This document shows positions 7,434-14,343 of a DNA stretch of 25,794 bases, piece after piece. Each line of letters begins with the position of its first letter. Within the stretch, counting starts at the first letter, position 1. The notes under the pieces are model-generated. The model was not told the origin of the DNA. It ran no database searches and saw only the letters and a list, made by a program, of their open reading frames with translations. Source of the DNA: Pseudomonadota bacterium (lineage in GTDB: Bacteria > Pseudomonadota > Alphaproteobacteria > Caulobacterales > Caulobacteraceae); assembly GCA_023433655.1 (NCBI GenBank), contig JAEYUE010000159.1, positions 1 through 25,794 on the forward strand, written 5' to 3'. A program made the translations under genes and the position numbers.

Positions 7434-7961
7434 ATGCGTCAGGTACACGAGAGTCGGGACGGTTCGATCCATCGCCGCACGGTCATGACATCGGCGCTGG
7501 CGCTCGTTGGGGCGGCCTACGCCGCTCCCGCCGGCGCCGCACCTGCCAGAAACTCGTCGCTAGCAGATACGGTGGTCAAACAGTCCCTAGCAGATACGGT
7601 GGTCAAACATCTGCAGGCCATTCAGTCACGAGACCTGCCCGGCCTTGAATCAACCCTGACGTCCGGCGAGCAGCTCGATCTCTTCCTGCCGAGCGGCGTA
7701 CATCTGGCGACCCGCCAAGCCTACCTTGAATTGCATCGTGAATGGTTCGCCGACCCTGGCTGGTCATGGAGCTGCACGCCCGTGACCCAAGTTGTTTCGG
7801 ACGATCTCGCCGTCGTCACGGTACGCAGCCGCTCCGAAACGGCCCGCGACGATCAGCCCCCGGTGGAAGTCAGCGAAACTTGGGTCACTCTAACCTTTCG
7901 CCGCGAAACCGGGCGATGGGCCCTTGTCCATGATCAAAACACGCGGATCGCATCAGGCTGA
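7434..7961 (+). CDS. exported NTF2-like/DUF4440 protein
   Basis: 175 residues. The N-terminus has an HRRTVMTSALALVGAAYA leader, Tat-like with its paired arginines and small-residue cleavage region, so the product is probably periplasmic. After the leader comes a SnoaL/DUF4440 cone fold: VKHLQAIQSRDLPGLESTL, LATRQAYLELHREWF, VVSDDLAVVTVRSRSE, VSETWVTLTFRR, GRWALVHDQNTRIAS. Such domains are binding or accessory folds, rarely with provable activity. A 27-bp (9-residue) tandem duplication sits between leader and domain (SLADTVVKQ/SLADTVVKH, residues 42-59). ATG 7434 is chosen because it places the leader correctly; the frame is open from 7341. Confidence 0.75.
   Translation: MRQVHESRDGSIHRRTVMTSALALVGAAYAAPAGAAPARNSSLADTVVKQSLADTVVKHLQAIQSRDLPGLESTLTSGEQLDLFLPSGVHLATRQAYLELHREWFADPGWSWSCTPVTQVVSDDLAVVTVRSRSETARDDQPPVEVSETWVTLTFRRETGRWALVHDQNTRIASG
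7560..7609 (+). repeat. 27-bp tandem duplication inside the NTF2-like gene
   Basis: Two identical 23-base units (7560-7582 and 7587-7609) start 27 bases apart, exactly nine codons. Nucleotide identity is complete over the 23 bases, which suggests a recent slippage or duplication event that kept the frame. Confidence 0.9.
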
Positions 7962-8486
7962 CCTGTCACTCGCACTGTGGGGGGAAACGTACGCCTTGCT
8001 CAGCCGTCATCCACTCCTCAGCGCCTCACTGGTCCTGGAGCAACTTGCGCAAGAAGTGGTCGAGTTCGCTGACGTCAACAAGGCGTCTCGCATAGCCACC
8101 CGCGAGGCGGCCGGCCTCAAAGCGGCGCGCCGGAAAACCCAGTCCTCAGGTCCGCTCCGCCCTTTTCGGACATAAGGATGCGCCGCCTTCCGCGGTGCGC
8201 CCGCGCTGACCTGGCCACGGCAGACCTCATCTCCAAGCCGCCATCACCCGCAGGTCGTCGGCATCTTCGGTCGCGCGCGCCTCGGTTCCCATCAGATTCA
8301 ACGCTCGTCCGGCGAACCTGGCAGCTTGTTCGAAATCGCCTTGGGCGGGCGCATGGATGCCAGACTATGGATTTCGGGCTCCGAGGGTCCGGCAGGGAGT
8401 TCGGTGAGAAAACCAGCGAACGGATCAACACCAGCGGCGTTTCGGAGGAGGCCTTGAGTGGGACGCGTCGTCCGCGGCGTTCGGCG
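7962..8486. other. gene-free gap with possible minus-strand protein scrap
   Basis: No convincing complete gene. On the minus strand about 8240-8375 reads FEQAARFAGRALNLM then TEDADDLRVMAAW, which resembles short alphaproteobacterial helical proteins of the RALxLA...AWLDLA kind, but it has no start and hits a stop. The plus-strand frame 7930-8175 overlaps the NTF2-like gene and lacks recognisable features. Confidence 0.25.
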
Positions 8487-9377
8487 TCATGCACCGCTGT
8501 GGGCAGACAGCCGCCTCGCCCCTGTCCAGCCCCGGGAGGCGCCGCGGGTCTCAGCGCGAAACTGCGACGGTGTCAGGCCGAAGGCGGAACGAAAGGCGCT
8601 GGTGAAATGGCTGTGGCTGGAGAAGCCGAGGTCCAGCGCCAGCGCGGTTATGTCCTCGCAGCCGATGAGACGGCGCAACGCTTCGGCCAGCCGGAGCCTG
8701 GTATGATACCGGTAAAGCGGCATGCCCTCCAGCTCGTGGAACAGGGTCGTCAAATAGCTGGCGGTTACTCCGACCTGGGCCGCCGCCTCGCTGAGGGAGA
8801 TCGGGTGCAGATTCTCCGCAAGGAGCTCCTTGACGTCGCGGATCAGTCGAAGGCGGCGTCCTCCCGCAACGGCGGCCGGTGATGGCGCCGCGTCGAGCAT
8901 GGTCCTGACAAGCTCGAGCGCGAGTTCTTCACTCCGGCAGGTGTCGCCCTCCGATGCGGCGAGGCAGGCTGACATCTGGGCCTGCGCGGAGAAGGGGCGG
9001 GAGAAGCAGCTCTGGTTCCAGACCGCCTGACGGTTTGCGCCCGCTTCCTCCAAAATGTCGGGCGTCGGGGTCACAATGAGGCAGGACATGTCGCCACGGC
9101 TGGGGTGTCGGTCGCGGGTTGTGCTCAATCCGGGGATCACAGCCGCGTGGTTCATGTCCACGAGCAATTCCGTGCGTCCGTCCGCAAGCAGGTGCACCCC
9201 GTCCAGAGGAAACACGAACTGCGGAAGCGGCGTGTACGAGGCGTCTGTAGGCGCGGCGCCCAGCCCGCGAATCGACAGGACTGCGATTTCGGCGGTCGGT
9301 CCGTCGACCACCGTGCGCCGCTCAGTCAGCGTTGCTTTGGGGGTCGAGTGTTCGTCCCTGCGGGAGGTCAGATGCAT
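8487..9377 (-). CDS. AraC family transcriptional regulator
   Basis: 296 residues. The C-terminal third (about residues 185-285) is a double helix-turn-helix AraC/XylS DNA-binding domain. HPISLSEAAAQVGVTASYLT is the first HTH, TLFHELEGMPLYRYHTRLRL the linker helix, and ITALALDLGFSSHSHFTSAF the second HTH, followed by FGLTPSQFRAE, the usual family ending. The N-terminal part (PLPQFVFPLDGVHLL and MSCLIVTPTP) looks like a divergent ligand-binding or cupin-like domain with no assigned ligand. ATG 9377 has no clear ribosome binding site, so the true start may be slightly downstream. The gene stands alone; its target is unknown, and autoregulation or control of a neighbour would be usual. Confidence 0.88.
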   Translation of the reverse strand: MHLTSRRDEHSTPKATLTERRTVVDGPTAEIAVLSIRGLGAAPTDASYTPLPQFVFPLDGVHLLADGRTELLVDMNHAAVIPGLSTTRDRHPSRGDMSCLIVTPTPDILEEAGANRQAVWNQSCFSRPFSAQAQMSACLAASEGDTCRSEELALELVRTMLDAAPSPAAVAGGRRLRLIRDVKELLAENLHPISLSEAAAQVGVTASYLTTLFHELEGMPLYRYHTRLRLAEALRRLIGCEDITALALDLGFSSHSHFTSAFRSAFGLTPSQFRAETRGASRGWTGARRLSAHSGA

Positions 9378-9555
9378 TGCGTAGATCGTAGAGGGAACGT
9401 CGGGTGCATGACTGGCGGGAAATTTCGATCTCGCTGCGGGAGATGCGGATCCGCCTCGCTCGAGACCTTGATCCGCTTAATCATGGTCGAACGGCGGGGA
9501 AGCCCGACGCTCCGGCCTGGCGACGGGGCGACCGGAATGCGGGACGCCGGGAAGG

Positions 9556-9593
9556 GCGCCGCCGGGCAACTGGGAGGGTCTGCCCGGCGGCGC
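9556..9593 (-). terminator. 13-bp perfect hairpin between two minus-strand genes
   Basis: GCGCCGCCGGGCA (9556-9568) pairs perfectly with TGCCCGGCGGCGC (9581-9593) around a 12-base loop. It lies 40 bases beyond the stop of the membrane-protein gene and upstream of the AraC gene on the same strand, so it probably ends or insulates the first transcript. No T tract follows. Confidence 0.5.
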
Positions 9594-9633
9594 GCGGCGC
9601 GCCCGGAGTCGGGGGATGCGCGCACCGCGTTCG

Positions 9634-10128
9634 TCAACCGATGACTTCGGCGCCCAGGCGCGTCTGCCCGGGCCGCATCGCCTCGACATGGGATTTTCGC
9701 TCGATAAAGGCCAGCGGCAGTCCGACGAGGACCACATGAGGGAGAATGGCGAGCGCCATTCCGGTCGCCGACAGATCCGGGTAGAGGGCCGGCCACCGCA
9801 AAGGCAACACGATGAGGTACATGACAGCGTAGAGCCCGAGGCCGTAGATGCATCCCGCGAGCCAGGGGCTGAGCCGCCGCACCGCCCGCAGGCGCCCGAT
9901 CTGGAAATAGACGAGAACCATGACCGTCGTGATTGCGAAGTGAGTCGCCAGACCGGCGGCGGGTCCCAACACGCCCCATTCGCGAGGCGCCGCTGCGAAC
10001 GGACCTGCGGCCACGCCGAGCAGCAGGCCCTTGATCGTGCCGCCCTTGAGGAGAGCGAGGCCCAACGCGTAGATGATGTCGAGCACGCCGCAGACGGCGA
10101 TAGCGGTCGCGATCCATTTGGCGCGCAT
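9634..10128 (-). CDS. small integral membrane protein
   Basis: 164 residues with about four membrane segments: WIATAIAVCGVLDIIYALGL (about 5-24), the glycine/alanine-rich stretch IKGLLLGVAAGPFAAA with LATHFAITTVMVLVYF, then WLAGCIYGLGLYAVMYLIVL and MALAILPHVVLVGLPLAF. Related hypothetical proteins occur in Caulobacterales and sphingomonads with no known function. Start: ATG 10128 is preceded by GGGAGG with 8-base spacing; ATG 10134, six bases earlier, would touch that site. The open frame reaches 10239, but there it runs through an 18-bp tandem repeat, giving a low-complexity AAASE peptide that is unlikely to be translated. It is divergent from the LytS/LytTR operon and shares its regulatory gap, so joint control is plausible. 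Confidence 0.75.
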   Translation of the reverse strand: MRAKWIATAIAVCGVLDIIYALGLALLKGGTIKGLLLGVAAGPFAAAPREWGVLGPAAGLATHFAITTVMVLVYFQIGRLRAVRRLSPWLAGCIYGLGLYAVMYLIVLPLRWPALYPDLSATGMALAILPHVVLVGLPLAFIERKSHVEAMRPGQTRLGAEVIG

Positions 10129-10158
10129 GTTCATCCCCTCCCAAGCTCTCGCAGCACA

Positions 10159-10194
10159 TTCAGACGCTGCGGCAGGTTCAGACGCTGCGGCAGG
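10159..10194. repeat. perfect 18-bp tandem repeat in a divergent promoter region
   Basis: TTCAGACGCTGCGGCAGG occurs twice head to tail (10159-10176 and 10177-10194) without a mismatch. It lies between the divergent membrane-protein gene and the sensor kinase gene, about 20 bases from the LytTR-type site. It may be a regulator-binding array or simply a slippage product. Confidence 0.85.
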
Positions 10195-10216
10195 GGCCGA
10201 TACCGTCTTGCGGCTG

Positions 10217-10246
10217 AACGTCGGTATCGATCTGCTCAACGTTCAT
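10217..10246 (+). promoter_or_regulatory. candidate LytTR operator upstream of the lytS/lytTR pair
   Basis: Two 9-base direct repeats, AACGTCGGT (10217-10225) and AACGTTCAT (10238-10246), are separated by exactly 12 bases. The published LytTR consensus is [TA][AC][CA]GTTN[AG][TG] repeated with about 12 bp between copies. The second copy matches at every position and the first differs only at position 6. It is 56 bases upstream of the kinase start and 89 bases from the divergent start, so it could control both. Confidence 0.55.
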
Positions 10247-10301
10247 GACACCGTGGCGCGCGCGTGGCATCTACTGGCGGCGCCGACGACCGGGAGGTGG
10301 C

Positions 10302-11393
10302 ATGTCGTCCCTGCTGGTGGAAGAAGTGAGAGAACGCCGCACTGGCTGGACGCCGCAGCGTGACGTGGCGTGGATGACGCTGGTCGTATGGATCGGCTAC
10401 TACGCCGGACCCACGCTCGCGAACATTCTCGACCGAACCGAGCACGCTTTGAACCTTTCGCTTATGCGGCTGATGGTGGCGGCTTCCGGCATTGGACTCT
10501 GCTACCTGATCCACCTCGCCCTGGGCGCGGTTCAAACGCGCCCCCTGAAGGTTCGAATCCCGCTGCTCGTCGGTCTTGGACTGGTCGCGGCCGAAATCTT
10601 CGCCTGGGGCAACCTCTTCGCCCTCAACTACGCGCGTGGAGAGCCGACGACCTTCGCCGTGGGCGATCCCGGCCGCGCCCTGCTGTCCGTTTTCCAGGCG
10701 ACATGGTTCTTCCTTGCCTGGGGCGGGCTCTACTTTGCGCTGGAGTCCAGCGCGGAAGCCAAGGAACGCGAGCGCGCGGCGGCGAGGCTTCAGCATATCG
10801 CGCAGGAGTCTAAGCTTCAGGCCCTCTATTCGCAGGTGAACCCGCATTTTCTCTTCAACAGCCTTAACGCTGTCTCCGCCCTCATTCTCGACGGACGGGT
10901 GGCCGAGGCCGACCGCATGATCCAGCTCCTCGGCTCCTTTCTGAGGCGAACGCTGGCCATCGATCCGTTGCTCACCGTGACCCTCTCTGAAGAGCTCGCG
11001 CTTCAGCGCGACTATCTTCTGATCGAGCAGGTGCGTTTTCCGGACCTGTCGATCGAAGTCGACACGCCGCAGACGCTGGCGATGGCGCGTCTCCCCGCCC
11101 TGACCCTTCAGCCGCTGGTCGAGAACGCCGTCAAGCATGGCGTGGCCCGCTCGCCGCCGCCCGGGTTCGTCCGCATAACGGCCGATGCGAGCGGACAGAT
11201 GTTGCGGATCGTCATCGAGAACAACAGTGCCGCCGGTCCCGACGGCGGAGAGGCCCCCGGAGCAGGTCTGGGGCTCCGCAATCTCAGGGACCGGCTCGTC
11301 CAGCATTTCCAGCAAACCTTCTCCCTCGACTACGGTCCGGGCGCCGCCGGGTCCTTTCGAGCCGTCGTCTGCCTGCCGTTGAGGTTCGAATGA
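10302..11393 (+). CDS. LytS/YehU-type sensor histidine kinase
   Basis: 363 residues. Four membrane segments fill the N-terminal part (about 24-42, 53-75, 84-106, 123-146). Then comes a short coiled segment (AEAKERERAAARLQHIAQES) and the His_kinase domain of the LytS family: SQVNPHFLFNSLNAVSALI with phospho-acceptor His182, and an HATPase with LQPLVENAVKHGV (Asn275) and the glycine loop GAGLGLRNLRDRL. It autophosphorylates and passes phosphate to the LytTR regulator encoded next. No extracytoplasmic sensor domain is seen, so the membrane part itself may sense the signal. ATG 10302 follows GGGAGG by 4 bases. Its stop overlaps the regulator start (ATGA), indicating translational coupling. Confidence 0.93.
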   Translation: MSSLLVEEVRERRTGWTPQRDVAWMTLVVWIGYYAGPTLANILDRTEHALNLSLMRLMVAASGIGLCYLIHLALGAVQTRPLKVRIPLLVGLGLVAAEIFAWGNLFALNYARGEPTTFAVGDPGRALLSVFQATWFFLAWGGLYFALESSAEAKERERAAARLQHIAQESKLQALYSQVNPHFLFNSLNAVSALILDGRVAEADRMIQLLGSFLRRTLAIDPLLTVTLSEELALQRDYLLIEQVRFPDLSIEVDTPQTLAMARLPALTLQPLVENAVKHGVARSPPPGFVRITADASGQMLRIVIENNSAAGPDGGEAPGAGLGLRNLRDRLVQHFQQTFSLDYGPGAAGSFRAVVCLPLRFE

Positions 11394-12187
11394 GCGCCCC
11401 GTTGACCGTTCTGGCGATCGACGACGAGCCGCTGGCCCTTAAGCGTGTCGAGATCATTCTCGGGCAAATCCCGGGTTTCACGCTGATCGGAACGGCGGAT
11501 GGGTGCGCAGCCGGCCTCGGGGCCGCGCTCGAACTCAAGCCCGACATCCTCCTGCTGGACATCAGGATGCGCGACGGCAGCGGCCTCGATGTCCTGCAGG
11601 GTCTGGGGCCCGCCTCTGCGCCGGCCACGATCTTCGTAACGGCCTTCGACACCTTCGCCGTACGCGCCTTCGACCTGAACGCCCTGGACTATGTGCTCAA
11701 ACCCATCGATCTGCAGCGGCTGAGCGAAGCGCTCGCCCGGGCGCGCGATCGCATCAAGCTGAGGCAAAGCGCGAGCGCGGCGGAGGAGATGCGGCACACG
11801 ATCGCCGACCTCCGGTCTCAGCTTGCCGAAAACCGATCTGGCAGGGCGGAGCAGGACATGTGGATTCGCACGACGTCCGGCGCACTGACCCGCGTCTCGC
11901 TGGAAGACGTGATCTGGATCGCCAGCGAGGACGACTACATCCGCCTCCATCTCAAAGACCGCTCCTACCTGGTCAGACTGTCGATCAAGGCGTTCGAGGC
12001 AGGTGTCGCTCCCGGCCGGTTCGTGCGCATTCACCGCCGCACCCTGGTGCGGATTTCAGCGGTCAGGGATGTGTTGCGCGATCGCTCTGGCGCCCGCGTT
12101 CGGCTGATGTCCGGCCAGGTGCTGGACTGCGGACGGGTCTATGCCAGATCGCTTGCGGCGCTGTTCAAGCCGGAACGGCTGACCTGA
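11390..12187 (+). CDS. LytTR family response regulator
   Basis: 265 residues. Receiver domain first: VLAIDDEPLALKRVE (acidic pocket D11-D12), phospho-acceptor Asp57 in LLLDIRMRDG, Thr in VTAFDTFAVRAF and Lys in DYVLKPIDL. A helical linker (about 120-155) leads to a LytTR DNA-binding domain: DMWIRTTSGALTRVSLEDV, IWIASEDDYIRLHL, FVRIHRRTLVRISAV, RVRLMSGQVLDCGRVYARSL. The ATGA overlap with the kinase gene makes it the cognate partner. Phosphorylation should drive dimer binding to two direct repeats; such a site lies upstream of its own operon at 10217-10246, suggesting autoregulation. The regulon beyond that is unknown. Confidence 0.94.
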   Translation: MSAPLTVLAIDDEPLALKRVEIILGQIPGFTLIGTADGCAAGLGAALELKPDILLLDIRMRDGSGLDVLQGLGPASAPATIFVTAFDTFAVRAFDLNALDYVLKPIDLQRLSEALARARDRIKLRQSASAAEEMRHTIADLRSQLAENRSGRAEQDMWIRTTSGALTRVSLEDVIWIASEDDYIRLHLKDRSYLVRLSIKAFEAGVAPGRFVRIHRRTLVRISAVRDVLRDRSGARVRLMSGQVLDCGRVYARSLAALFKPERLT

Positions 12188-12515
12188 AGGCTTCACGGGC
12201 GCGTGGAGCGAGACGTTCAGCCGCCGACGGTGGACATTCAGCCCGCGCCAGCGCGTGCCGGGAGCGCAGACTGCCGCACGGCGGCAGAAATCCGACGCTC
12301 ATCCACAACGATCCTCCGGATTCGTTCCGAAGCTGCAGGATCCCCGGGCGGCCCTGGGGCCGCGGGTTCGACGCAGCCTGCGGCGGCGGGGCGGGCGATC
12401 TCGGCGGCGGGGCGCCGGAGACGGCGCATGCCGCCGCTCGCCGAATGGGCCCCGTAAGCACTGGGCGGCGCACGGTTTGGCTGACATTCTCTGTTGGATC
12501 TTCGCGAGAGATTCT
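12188..12515. other. gap before the class A beta-lactamase
   Basis: No supported gene. The open frame that enters the beta-lactamase from 12255 shows no domain before GTG 12516. A regulator of the AmpR or BlaI type is not present in this gap. Confidence 0.4.
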
Positions 12516-13427
12516 GTGAACAACCTTCCCTTTTCAGTGCTTAACCGCCGCCAGGCCGCACTGGGCCTTGCCCTTGTGATCGGCTCGGGCCCCGGTTGCG
12601 CGACCACGCCCCGGGGCCGGCATGCAGCGCTGGACCTGTCGGGCCTGGAGGCGAGACATGGAGGGCGGCTCGGCGTGGCGGCCCTCGAGGAGGGGACCGG
12701 CCGCACGATCGGATGGCGGGAAGGTGAACGATTCGCCTACTGCTCCACCTTCAAGCTTTTTCTCGCGGCCGCAGTGCTGGAGAGAACCCAGAACGGACTG
12801 GACCGGCGGGACCGCCGGATCCCGGTCACGGAGGCCGACATTGTGCCGCATGGACCCGTGACCCACGCAGCGCTCGGCAGGACGCTTACGCTGGAGGAGC
12901 TCTGCGCCGCCACGGTGCGGACCAGCGACAACACTGCGGGCAATATTCTTATCCGCGAGCTCGGCGGCCTCTCCGTCTTTCAGCAGTGGTACCGCTCGAT
13001 CGGCGACACCACCACGCGCGTCGACCGGTGGGAGATCGAGTTGAACACCGCCTTCGCAGGGGATCCGCGCGACACCTGCCTGCCGGAGCAGGCGGTCCGC
13101 AACGTCGAGACGATCCGCGCCGGCGGCCGCTGGACCGCGGATACGCTCGCCACACTGACGGGCTGGCTCGAGACCCCCGTCGGCGGCGCCGGCCGGATCG
13201 TCGCCGGTACGCCTGACGGCTGGCGGGTGGCGCACAAGACCGGAACGGGTCCCGACGGGCCCGCCAACGACCTCGGCTTCTGCCGTCCGGCCGATGGGGG
13301 GCCGGCCGTCCTGGTCGGCGTCTATTTCACCGAATGTCCCGGCCTGACCGCGGATCAGCGCGACGGCGTTCTCGCTGACGCGACCCGGGCGGTGTTCGCA
13401 GCGCTGGCGGGCACGGCCGGCCGCTAG
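12516..13427 (+). CDS. bla: class A beta-lactamase, probable lipoprotein
   Basis: 303 residues with all class A motifs at normal spacing: S77-T-F-K80 (Ser70 motif), S137-D-N (Ser130 motif), E173-I-E-L-N177 (the Glu166 omega-loop motif), and K241-T-G (K234-T-G). These are the residues needed to acylate and hydrolyse beta-lactams. The leader (NRRQAALGLALVIGSGPGC) has a Tat-like RR-Q-A and ends in a lipobox-like cysteine, so the enzyme is probably periplasmic and lipid-anchored. Start GTG 12516 is behind GAGAG; GTG 12537 also keeps the leader. A cysteine directly precedes the active serine (CSTFK), as in several environmental carbapenemase and non-carbapenemase groups, so spectrum cannot be inferred. 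No linked regulator or mobile element is adjacent. Confidence 0.9.
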   Translation: MNNLPFSVLNRRQAALGLALVIGSGPGCATTPRGRHAALDLSGLEARHGGRLGVAALEEGTGRTIGWREGERFAYCSTFKLFLAAAVLERTQNGLDRRDRRIPVTEADIVPHGPVTHAALGRTLTLEELCAATVRTSDNTAGNILIRELGGLSVFQQWYRSIGDTTTRVDRWEIELNTAFAGDPRDTCLPEQAVRNVETIRAGGRWTADTLATLTGWLETPVGGAGRIVAGTPDGWRVAHKTGTGPDGPANDLGFCRPADGGPAVLVGVYFTECPGLTADQRDGVLADATRAVFAALAGTAGR

Positions 13428-13440
13428 CGTCGCCGCCCTC

Positions 13441-13466
13441 CGCCGCCCGTCGCGGGCCGGTGGCGG
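13441..13466. terminator. GC hairpin between convergent genes
   Basis: Nested complementary arms (GCCCG-TCG-CGGGC inside CCGCC/GGCGG) lie just after the beta-lactamase stop and before the convergent NTF2-like gene, where a two-way terminator is expected. No T tract is present. Confidence 0.3.
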
Positions 13467-13625
13467 CCCCCCGCGCCCGCTCCTGCGGTCGGCGGCGTCC
13501 TCAGCTCTCGCATTCTCCGGCGAGTTTCTCTGACGAGGCGCGTCCCCGGACGACCAGCCATAGGAAGAGGTCGAGGGTATGGAGGGTCGCTTCACCGTGG
13601 GGCGCCGAAGCGGTGTGCGCGCCGG

Positions 13626-14072
13626 CTAGTCCCCGCGCATCGCCGCATCAGCCGGGAGGGGCAGGGAAGCTTGGGCGAATGCGTATTTCCAGCCGTCCGG
13701 GGTCCTGACGTAGGTGTCGCTGAACCACAGGCGGCGCTCGAAGGGGGCTCCCTCGCGGATTCCCTTGATCCAGAGCCGGGCCGTGACCACGGCCGTGTCG
13801 CCCCAGACACGGACGGTCTGGGTGCCGGGGTCCTCGTCCTGCACCTCGTAAACGATGCGTCCGCTGGCGGCCTCGTCGAGGAGCGCCTGCCGCGAAATCT
13901 GGGTTCCATTGCCGAGCACGAGGACGAAGTCGGGGTGGAGAATGTCGGCCATGGCCGGAACGTCGCCGAGCTTGACCGCCAGCTGGAAGGCCGTGTCGAG
14001 GCGGGCGACCTCATGGCGGTCGGCTTCCGGCGAATGCTGCGACACTGTGTAGGCGACGAGGGCTTCCAGCAT
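13626..14072 (-). CDS. NTF2-like/DUF4440 protein
   Basis: 148 residues, no signal peptide. The fold is SnoaL/DUF4440: EVARLDTAFQLAVKLGDVPA, MADILHPDFVLVLGNGTQIS, RQALLDEAASGRIVYEVQ, a V-W-GDTAVVTARLWIKG strand pair, WFSDTYVRTPDGWKYAFAQ. These are common stress- or antibiotic-cluster-associated cone proteins (the SgcJ/EcaC family is the closest labelled group) without an assigned reaction. ATG 14072 follows GGGGAGAT with good spacing and gives the standard length; the frame is open up to 14150. It is convergent with the beta-lactamase and divergent from the TonB receptor gene. Confidence 0.8.
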   Translation of the reverse strand: MLEALVAYTVSQHSPEADRHEVARLDTAFQLAVKLGDVPAMADILHPDFVLVLGNGTQISRQALLDEAASGRIVYEVQDEDPGTQTVRVWGDTAVVTARLWIKGIREGAPFERRLWFSDTYVRTPDGWKYAFAQASLPLPADAAMRGD

Positions 14073-14238
14073 CCGAGATCTCCCCTGTGGTGGAGCCCCA
14101 CTGTGAAAGCCGTGTCGCAGCGGCGCTATCATGATTTCGCACCGCCGCAAGGCCCTGGCTCCGGTTCATGCCGCCGTGGCGGCGGCCGCTGGTGCATTTC
14201 AGCAACGCGGGCGCACGAAGCAAAAAACCGAAGAAATC

Positions 14239-14246
14239 TGACAGCG
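14239..14246 (+). promoter_or_regulatory. TGACAGCG element upstream of the TonB receptor
   Basis: TGACAGCGCGAC lies 105 bases before the receptor start. The same 12 bases occur at 6307, and the 8-base core is 118 and 110 bases before two other exported-protein genes. It is either a -35 or a half-site of a repressor operator. Confidence 0.3.
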
Positions 14247-14343
14247 CGACAGCACCCGACGCGCCCAAGTCGTCCCGGCCCCTGAAGAGGGCTGTTAGTC
14301 AGCGTCGGCAGCCAGGCTGGCCGGGGCGCATCGGGAGGACCTC

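Noticed and set aside
7930..8175. Small plus-strand frame after the NTF2-like gene
   Set aside because: Overlaps the end of a supported gene, has no ribosome binding site and no recognisable domain.
9368..9483. Minus-strand 38-codon frame starting MIKRIKVSSE upstream of the AraC gene
   Set aside because: It has an ATG but no ribosome binding site and overlaps the AraC start; a leader peptide cannot be supported.
10236..11315. 359-codon minus-strand frame over the sensor kinase
   Set aside because: Shadow of the kinase gene; Q/R/G/E-rich with no motif.
12534..13595. 353-codon minus-strand frame over the beta-lactamase
   Set aside because: Shadow; all active-site motifs are on the plus strand.
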